Source: UBA6054 sp963975575
GTDB taxonomy: Bacteria > Planctomycetota > Phycisphaerae > Phycisphaerales > UBA1924
Length of the DNA: 64,000 bases
Assembly (NCBI GenBank): GCA_963975575.1
Contig: CAXBHL010000003.1
Location: forward strand, 1-64,000
Direction of reading: 5' to 3'
The notes under the pieces were generated by a model, which did no database searches, was not told the origin of the DNA, and saw only the letters and a list, made by a program, of their open reading frames with translations. Both the position numbers and the translations under genes were made by a program. Shown here piece by piece: positions 58,533 through 64,000 of the stretch. Position 1 is the stretch's first letter. Each line of letters begins with the position of its first letter.

Positions 58533-61500
58533 TCAGTCCCGACGCCCGCCGAAGGGCACCGGCTCGGGCGATAGTTCGGCCTCGGCTCCGTGCACACCCT
58601 CGGGCGGCGGCGGCGGATCCAGACCCGGGCTGTGCGCGACCGCGGGCGGGCGGTCGGCCTCGACGTCGCTGAGCCGGCGGCGCAGGTCGCGGATCTGCGT
58701 GTTGATCCGGTCGGCGCGGCGGGCGTTGGGCTGGGCTGCGGCGGCCAGCTCGCGGGCCTGGCGTCTGAGGAACTGCTCGGCGCTGATCCACGCCTGCGTG
58801 GCTTCCTCGCCGCGACCGAGCCTCCACAGCGTGTCGCCGAGGTGCTCGAGGATGGTCGGGTTCTCGCGGCCGTCTTCCAGCTGCGACGCGCGCAGCAGGA
58901 GCGTGAGGGCGCCGGCCCGTGTCACATGGCCGTCCGCGTCGGTCTCGTCCTCGAGCACGCCCTGTTTGTAGCGGAGCCAGCCGAGCGAGTCGGTCGTGCT
59001 GGACTCGTCGGGCAGGACGGCGTGGGCCATCTCGAGCAGCGGCTCGGCCTGGTCGAGCGGGCCGTCGCGGTCGGCGATGGCGTAGCCGAGGTCGTTGGCG
59101 GCCCAGGCGTGGGCCGGGTCGTACTCAAGCGCCAGGCGGTACATCGTCTCGGCGATGTCGGCGCGTTCGAGCACCGTGGCGACGAGCGCGGTGGTGTACG
59201 CGATGTTGGCCCGGTCCCGGGCCGGGGTGGGCGCACCCGGCATCGGCGCCGGGGAGAACTGGTCGAGCAGGCTGGTGGCGGCCTCGGCGGTGTGCCCGGC
59301 GGCATCCAGACGCTCGATCATCGACCGGGCGTCCGCGACGTCGCCCACCGCGCCGGTCAGGCGTGCCCACTCGGCCAGCGTGTCCTCGTACACCCCATCC
59401 TCCGTGATGGCGATCGAGCCGAGCAGGGCGAGCGCCTCGCCGATGCGGTCGGCACCGAGGAGCGCCTGCACGGCGATCAGGCCCGAGTCCGGCCCGAGCA
59501 CTTCCTCGGCGACGAACGAGCGCAGCCGATCGGAATCACCCGTGCGGGCGAGAAGCAGCAGTTGGCCGCGGACGAGTTCCTCGGGCAGTTCGAGACCCCG
59601 CCGCGCGGCCTCGTCGAGCAACGCCACCACGCCCTCCGACCGCTCGGCGCCGTCGGCGGAACGGATCAGCCCGAAGGCGATGTTGTTCCACCGCCCGGTC
59701 TGCGGGCGGGTCAGCTCGGCGCCGGGCGGCAGGGCGTCGCCGGCGGCCCCGAGGGCCACGCTCCACCGCTGGCCGAGCAGCGCAGTCTCGGCCCGCTCCA
59801 ACGATCCCGCGACGCCCTGCGGGGCGGCGAGCCGGTCGAGGGCACGAGCGAGGGCCTCATCCGTGCGGTCCAGGCGCTGTGCGAGCAGCGATTCGGCGTT
59901 GCGGGCCAACTCCGGGTGGCCGACGCGTGCGGCCGCGTCATCGACCAACTCGAACGCGGCCTCGGCCTCGTCCTGCGCCAGCATGATCTGGGCGACGGCG
60001 AGCGCCACGGTCACCGAGCCCGGCGATCCGTCGAGCCGATGCTCGAGCCAGGCGCGCACCTTGGACGCGGTTTCGCGGTCGCCCTGTTCGATCGAGGCCG
60101 CGGCCGCCTGGGCGAGCACCTGCATGCCGGTGTCGCGCGTGGGATCGCGCTGGTTGACCGAGATGATCGCCTCGCAGGCCTCGCGGAACATGCCGGCCCC
60201 GGCGAGATCGCGGGCCCTGAGAACGGTGAACAGATCGCCGCGGGGGCGGCGTTCGGAGATCTCGCGTCCCAGACGCAGCGTCGCGTCCGAGTCCGCCACG
60301 GGCGTCTCGCCGGCGCGGAGGTTGATGCGCCGCTCCCACACCCGCTCGTCGAAGGGGTCGATGGTCGATGCACGCTCGAGCAGGACCAGCGTCCGCTCGA
60401 AGTCGCCCCCGAGCAGCGCGAACTCCGCCGCCGCCATGAGCCGGTCCACGGTGGGGGAGGGGTCGGCGGCGAACGCGGTCGCGAGCGTCCCGGCCTCGGA
60501 GACCCGCTGGCAGGTCAGCAGCACCGAGTAGAGTTCGTCCATGCGTGCCGGATCGGAGGCGGCGGCCGTCCGCGCCGCGGTGAGCCACACGTCCGCCCGA
60601 TCCCAGAGCCCGGACAGCCCGGCCAGCCGCGCCACGACGAGCGGGTCGGCCCCTGGCAGGTCGGCGGGGTCGCGGGCGATCGCCGCCCGGGCCAGATCCG
60701 GCCGATCGAGCGCGGACGCCATGGCCAGCCCGAGCGCCCGTCGGGCGGGATCGCGGTCGGCGATCAGCGCGCGCGCCTCGGTGAGGGGGGCCGCGGTGAG
60801 GCGGACGAGCGTCGCCGCCCACGCGGATGCCGCGGCGGGGTCGCGCCGGATCACGTCGCAGGCCATGCGGGTGCGTTGCTCGGGGACCACCGAGCGCAGC
60901 GCGTCGGCCGCCACGTGGGAATCCCTCGACAGCGAGGCGTCCGCGGTCACGCGGCGGAGGGTCTCGGCCGGATCGGGGACGGCGCGCACCAGCATCCGTC
61001 GGAGCTGGCGGCGGGCGGTGGGCCCGGCAGTGTCGGCGTCGGAGAGCGATCTGAGGGCATCGGTGAGCGCGGGCCCGACCCGATCGATTTGGCCGAGCCC
61101 GCGGAGCCACGCCTGCTCTTCGGGGCCCAGATCGCCAAGGCGCTGGGCGGTGTGGTCGAGCATCTCCAGTGCGGCGGCGGCGGGGCGCCCCGCGGCGGTG
61201 TTCGCGGCGATGGACCGCTGCGTGAGGGGGACGGGCGGGCGCGTCAGCCCGCGCCGGGCCGCGTCGTAGGCTTCGGCCGCGCGGGCGGGCTGGCCGAGCG
61301 CGAACCACGCGTCGCCGAGCCGGTACCCGAGTTCGGCCCGCCGGGCCCGCAGGCGGACGAGTTCGACCGGCTCGCCGGGCTGGGGGGCGCGCTGGTCAGC
61401 CGCCCGCAGGGCGCCGGCGAGGACCTCCGCGCCGGCGAACAGGTCGCCGCGTTCGAGCAGGGCCGAACCGAGCATGGCACCGGCGATGATCCGCTCGGGA

Positions 61501-62165
61501 GCGCTCTCATCAATTGAGCGGGTCCACGCGGCGCCGGCCCATCGCGTGACACCTTCTTCATCCGCGCGGGAGGCGGCGTCGGAGGCCAGCGTCAGGCTGA
61601 CCCGCGGGTCCGCAGAACCGAGTTCGGCCGCCATGGTCAGGGCGTCGATGCCGCCCGCGCGGTCGCCGGCGCTGAGCCGGGCCTCGCCGAGTTCCTGCCA
61701 GAGCCGCGGCGCGCCGGGGTCCAGCCGCACGGCCTCTTCCATGAGCGTCGCCGCCGCCTCGGGGCGTTCTTCGAGCAGGGCCTGGTGTGCGCGGGTGTAG
61801 TTGCGGGCGGCGCGGGTCCGGTCCTCGACCGACGGGACCTGGATCTCCGAGACCGGGGCCTCGATCGCGACGTCGGCAAGGATCTGGTCGAGCGGCCGGG
61901 CGGCCCTGCGGAACTCGGCCGAGCCGGGCACGAGCCGCTGCGGCAGGCCGGGGTCGATGATCGCGGCCGCCTCGTGCAGGTTCGGGCGGGCGGTGGCTCC
62001 GACCGCCTCGATCTCGGCCAAGGCCTCGAGCCGACGCTTGGGCGATTCGATGGAGGCGGCCGCGCGGACGGAGGCCGGGGTTGCGTCCGGGGGCGTGGTG
62101 GAGCACGCGCCCCCCGCCAGGCACAGCCCGGCGACGGAGAGCAGGGCTGCGGGGCGGAGTCTCAT
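58533..62165 (-). CDS. Large TPR lipoprotein
   Basis: 1210 residues. Signal peptide with lipobox LAGGAC (Cys21), so it is membrane-anchored by lipid. The rest is almost entirely helical repeats of TPR type (e.g. ALLEERPEAAATLMEEAVRL, LWQELGEARLSAGDRAG, YRLALEYDPAHAWAANDLG). No enzyme motif. The C-terminal 60 residues are Pro/Glu-rich. ATGA overlap with the HhH gene upstream places it at the end of the infB operon. Likely an outer- or inner-membrane scaffold. Antisense frames here are long and meaningless. Confidence 0.87.
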   Translation of the reverse strand: MRLRPAALLSVAGLCLAGGACSTTPPDATPASVRAAASIESPKRRLEALAEIEAVGATARPNLHEAAAIIDPGLPQRLVPGSAEFRRAARPLDQILADVAIEAPVSEIQVPSVEDRTRAARNYTRAHQALLEERPEAAATLMEEAVRLDPGAPRLWQELGEARLSAGDRAGGIDALTMAAELGSADPRVSLTLASDAASRADEEGVTRWAGAAWTRSIDESAPERIIAGAMLGSALLERGDLFAGAEVLAGALRAADQRAPQPGEPVELVRLRARRAELGYRLGDAWFALGQPARAAEAYDAARRGLTRPPVPLTQRSIAANTAAGRPAAAALEMLDHTAQRLGDLGPEEQAWLRGLGQIDRVGPALTDALRSLSDADTAGPTARRQLRRMLVRAVPDPAETLRRVTADASLSRDSHVAADALRSVVPEQRTRMACDVIRRDPAAASAWAATLVRLTAAPLTEARALIADRDPARRALGLAMASALDRPDLARAAIARDPADLPGADPLVVARLAGLSGLWDRADVWLTAARTAAASDPARMDELYSVLLTCQRVSEAGTLATAFAADPSPTVDRLMAAAEFALLGGDFERTLVLLERASTIDPFDERVWERRINLRAGETPVADSDATLRLGREISERRPRGDLFTVLRARDLAGAGMFREACEAIISVNQRDPTRDTGMQVLAQAAAASIEQGDRETASKVRAWLEHRLDGSPGSVTVALAVAQIMLAQDEAEAAFELVDDAAARVGHPELARNAESLLAQRLDRTDEALARALDRLAAPQGVAGSLERAETALLGQRWSVALGAAGDALPPGAELTRPQTGRWNNIAFGLIRSADGAERSEGVVALLDEAARRGLELPEELVRGQLLLLARTGDSDRLRSFVAEEVLGPDSGLIAVQALLGADRIGEALALLGSIAITEDGVYEDTLAEWARLTGAVGDVADARSMIERLDAAGHTAEAATSLLDQFSPAPMPGAPTPARDRANIAYTTALVATVLERADIAETMYRLALEYDPAHAWAANDLGYAIADRDGPLDQAEPLLEMAHAVLPDESSTTDSLGWLRYKQGVLEDETDADGHVTRAGALTLLLRASQLEDGRENPTILEHLGDTLWRLGRGEEATQAWISAEQFLRRQARELAAAAQPNARRADRINTQIRDLRRRLSDVEADRPPAVAHSPGLDPPPPPEGVHGAEAELSPEPVPFGGRRD

Positions 62166-62920
62166 GCGTCGGTTCCGTCGTTCTTCGGGGTCGCCGCTTC
62201 GCTGCCGGCGGCCTCGCCGTTGGCGGATGCGTTCTTGCGCGAGCGTGCGGGGCTGCGGGTGGTCGTTCGCTTGCGGGCGGTGGCTTCCGCCGGGTTGGCG
62301 GCCGCGTCGGCCTCGAGCAACGCGTACACGCGGGGGGCGTCGGCGGCGCGGACGGCGCGCTCGAGCCGGGAACCGATCTCGTCGGGGGTCGCGCCGTCCG
62401 ACCCGATCAGCCCGGCGGCCCGCAGCTGTCGCCCGATCCGACCGTCCACAGGGAACGCGTGCCCGCCCAGCGCGACGAGCATGACGCGTGCGGCGGCGAA
62501 CTGCGGCAGCCCGGCGAGCGTGTCGAGGTACTGCCTCGCCTCGCGTTTGGGCATCGCCGAGACGCCCGCCATGTTCAGCCCGTGCTCGCGGACGAACACG
62601 TCGTTGAGCGTGGCGAGCAGGCGGCTGGTGCGTTCGTCCTTGTGCGGGCAGTCGCGCGGGAGCAGGTCACGCAGCTCCGCCCCCGAACAGACCCGCAGCT
62701 CGTTGAAATCGACCACCGACTGGCGGAGCTGGGCCAGTGCCCTTCCCGCGAGTTCGTGGCATGCGTCCCAGAGGAGCATCGAATACACAATCTGATGGAC
62801 CAGCGGGTCGGTGCCCACCGGCACGTGCTCGATCGACGGGTCCGGGCCCGGGGGGCCGAGCCGGGCCTCGATCGCGTCCGCGTGGGCGATGATCGCGTCG
62901 GTCAGCTGCTCGGTGCTCAC
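62162..62920 (-). CDS. Degenerate HhH-GPD (endonuclease III-like) protein
   Basis: 252 residues. The middle follows endonuclease III: PLVHQIVYSMLLWDACHELA in place of the first helices, LAGLPQFAAARVMLVAL for the HhH, and FPVDGRIGRQLRAAGL for the catalytic-Asp region. The catalytic Lys of the HhH (K in GRKTA) is replaced by Phe/Ala, the Asp in VDGR remains, and there is no 4Fe-4S Cys set. It may bind DNA or RNA without glycosylase activity. The last 55 residues are Lys/Arg/Ala-rich. GTG start overlaps rbfA by 4 bp. Confidence 0.6.
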   Translation of the reverse strand: MSTEQLTDAIIAHADAIEARLGPPGPDPSIEHVPVGTDPLVHQIVYSMLLWDACHELAGRALAQLRQSVVDFNELRVCSGAELRDLLPRDCPHKDERTSRLLATLNDVFVREHGLNMAGVSAMPKREARQYLDTLAGLPQFAAARVMLVALGGHAFPVDGRIGRQLRAAGLIGSDGATPDEIGSRLERAVRAADAPRVYALLEADAAANPAEATARKRTTTRSPARSRKNASANGEAAGSEAATPKNDGTDA

Positions 62921-63360
62921 TTCGGGGCCTCCGCGTCGTTGGGGCGGGGCTCGCCCGGGTCCGCGGACTGGTCCGATCGAGCGTCCCGGTCCGCGTCGGC
63001 GTCGGGCTCGCCCCTCTCCATGCGATCCTTGGCGAGCAGGGCCATGACCTCGGCCTGGGATCGCATGCCCTCGTCGTAGACGAAGTCGATGGTCGGCATC
63101 TCGCGGATGTGGACCTTGTCGGCGATGTCGCGGCGGAGTCGTCCGCGGGCCGCCCGCAGGCCGTGAACGGTCAGCTCCGCGTGCTCCTGCGGGAGCACGG
63201 AGACGTAGATCTTGGCCCGCTTGAGGTCCTGGGTCAGTTCGAGGCGGGTGGCGGTCACGAGGCCGCGGATGCGCGGGTCGCTCAGTCCGCGGGCGAGCCG
63301 CTCCTGCGTGGCGCGCAGGAGCAGGGATTCGAGCTGGAGTTTGCGGCGGTCACCCTTCAC
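62917..63360 (-). CDS. rbfA: Ribosome-binding factor A
   Basis: 147 residues. KH-like cold-shock ribosome factor for 30S maturation: QLESLLLRATQERLARGLSDPR, VTATRLELTQDLKRAKIYVSV, LRRDIADKVHIREMPTIDFVYDEGM. A 30-residue acidic tail follows. GTG 63360 overlaps the DUF503 stop by 4 bp; the open frame continues upstream only by chance. Confidence 0.92.
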   Translation of the reverse strand: MKGDRRKLQLESLLLRATQERLARGLSDPRIRGLVTATRLELTQDLKRAKIYVSVLPQEHAELTVHGLRAARGRLRRDIADKVHIREMPTIDFVYDEGMRSQAEVMALLAKDRMERGEPDADADRDARSDQSADPGEPRPNDAEAPK

Positions 63361-63773
63361 GGCGTTTCCTGTTCTTCTGCTTGAGCATCGTCGCCCTTGG
63401 TTGCTGTCGTGGCTCTTGCGAGCATCTCCGAGGCGAGTGTCCGCTCCTCGACCGCGGTGAACGCGGCGCCCGCCAGCGAGCCGGCCCAGCCGCTGAGCAG
63501 TTCGCGATGGTCCGCGACGAGCTCGGCCTCGGGGTGGTGGGCCAGCTTGTCCCGCACGGTGTCGAGCGTGGCGAGCACCTGCGCGGTCGAGCTGCCCGCC
63601 GCGGCCACGCCGAGGACGAGCGTGTTGTGGATCTCCTGCGCCTCGACCTCGGCCACGGAGACCTGGTGCTCCCGGTGGAGCCTGTCCTTGAGTGAGCGGG
63701 CGACGCTGCGCTTGTCCTTGAGCGAACGAGCCCATTCGATCCGCAGCTCTGCCTGGAGCACGCCGACGATCAT
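63357..63773 (-). CDS. DUF503 (YlxP-like) protein
   Basis: 138 residues. MIVGVLQAELRIEWARSLKDKRS, HREHQVSVAEVEAQEIHNTLVLGV and the GSS helix match DUF503/YlxP, which often sits between infB and rbfA. Function unknown, possibly ribosome-related. 27 bp after infB, GTGAGGTG site. Confidence 0.9.
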   Translation of the reverse strand: MIVGVLQAELRIEWARSLKDKRSVARSLKDRLHREHQVSVAEVEAQEIHNTLVLGVAAAGSSTAQVLATLDTVRDKLAHHPEAELVADHRELLSGWAGSLAGAAFTAVEERTLASEMLARATTATKGDDAQAEEQETP

Positions 63774-63800
63774 GCCGCAATCACCTCACGCGTCCGCCGT

Positions 63801-64000
63801 TCAGAGCGTCCGCTTGACCTCGACCTGCTTGTAGCACTCGAGGACGTCGCCCTCCTTGATGTCGTCGTAACCGGCGATCTTCATGCCGCACTCGGTGTTG
63901 GCCCGCACTTCCTTGACGTCGTCCTTGACGCGCTTGAGCTGCTCGAGGCGGCGGTCGTTCTCGATGACCACGCCCTGGCGGGTGACGCGGATGAGCGCGT
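63801..64000 (-). CDS. infB: Translation initiation factor IF-2 (3' end only)
   Basis: Only the last 65 codons are present; the gene runs off the window. The frame reads ALIRVTRQGVVIENDRRLEQ, then VRANTECGMKIAGYDDIKEG, then VLECYKQVEVKRTL, the C2 domain of IF-2 that binds fMet-tRNA. It heads the operon with DUF503 and rbfA. Confidence 0.93.
   Translation of the reverse strand, partial: ALIRVTRQGVVIENDRRLEQLKRVKDDVKEVRANTECGMKIAGYDDIKEGDVLECYKQVEVKRTL

Noticed and set aside
58590..61517. A 975-residue plus-strand frame over the TPR lipoprotein
   Set aside because: Low-complexity Gly/Arg composition and no ribosome site or -10 box. The minus-strand gene has a lipobox and TPR pattern.

Overview
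The window is a high-GC (about two-thirds G+C), gene-dense chromosomal segment from a planctomycete, most likely class Phycisphaerae (order Phycisphaerales). The evidence is two secreted proteins ending in the paired-helix 'GC-type dockerin' tail typical of that order (M43 protease at 24334-25554, beta-propeller protein at 51606-53708), a PEP-CTERM-type sorting tail at 30711-31412, lipid A synthesis (lpxA), a division cluster reduced to rsmH / LysM protein / ftsL-like / ftsI, and several conserved proteins that I cannot name. Nearly all genes are housekeeping. There is no rRNA, no CRISPR array and no recognisable insertion sequence; the one tRNA is tRNA-Arg(CCG).

Layout. 1-1.6 kb: a RepA/RAD55-type ATPase gene on the minus strand with a repeat at its 3' end, then a 413-bp intergenic region. 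1.6-7.6 kb: HAD phosphatase, DUF418 membrane protein, then the dnaG-rpoD macromolecular-synthesis pair. 7.6-12.4 kb: an unknown protein, acylphosphatase, two small conserved genes, and clpX with a glycine-serine N-terminal tract, closed by a terminator. 12.4-19.8 kb (minus): an apparently dead MinD-like protein, a ParA ATPase fused to a glycogen-binding (AMPK1-CBM/CBM48) domain, aroB, rsfS, a methyltransferase, a YycJ-type metallo-beta-lactamase protein and lpxA. 19.8-26.1 kb: lipB, an OmpH/Skp chaperone, M29 aminopeptidase, K+/H+ antiporter, M43 metalloprotease and a DUF2007/zinc-ribbon protein. 26.1-31.5 kb: reduced dcw cluster and a PEP-CTERM protein. 31.5-38.5 kb: lipoprotein protease-like gene, valS, TPR protein, and prfB with a programmed +1 frameshift. 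38.5-45.4 kb: BLUF photoreceptor, DUF1275 protein, and a pyruvate dehydrogenase locus (pdhA ... pdhB-pdhC) split by a lower-GC block carrying an orphan minimal nucleotidyltransferase and a secreted protein. 45.6-58.4 kb: S41 protease, MFS transporter, tRNA-Arg, alpha-L-fucosidase, beta-propeller protein, nth, DUF1643, esterase, yebC. 58.5-64 kb (minus): a tightly overlapping operon infB-DUF503-rbfA-(degenerate HhH-GPD protein)-(1210-residue TPR lipoprotein), with infB cut by the window edge.

The main cross-cutting observation is a start-site signal. About fifteen genes have a TAnnnT-type -10 hexamer only 5-7 nt before the start codon and no Shine-Dalgarno sequence, the pattern of leaderless transcripts. 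Other genes have clear GGAGG-type sites or start inside 4-bp ATGA/GTGA overlaps. I used this signal to set several starts (rsmH, lipB, the 55307 gene). Functions are homology inferences from reading the translated sequence; no database search was run.
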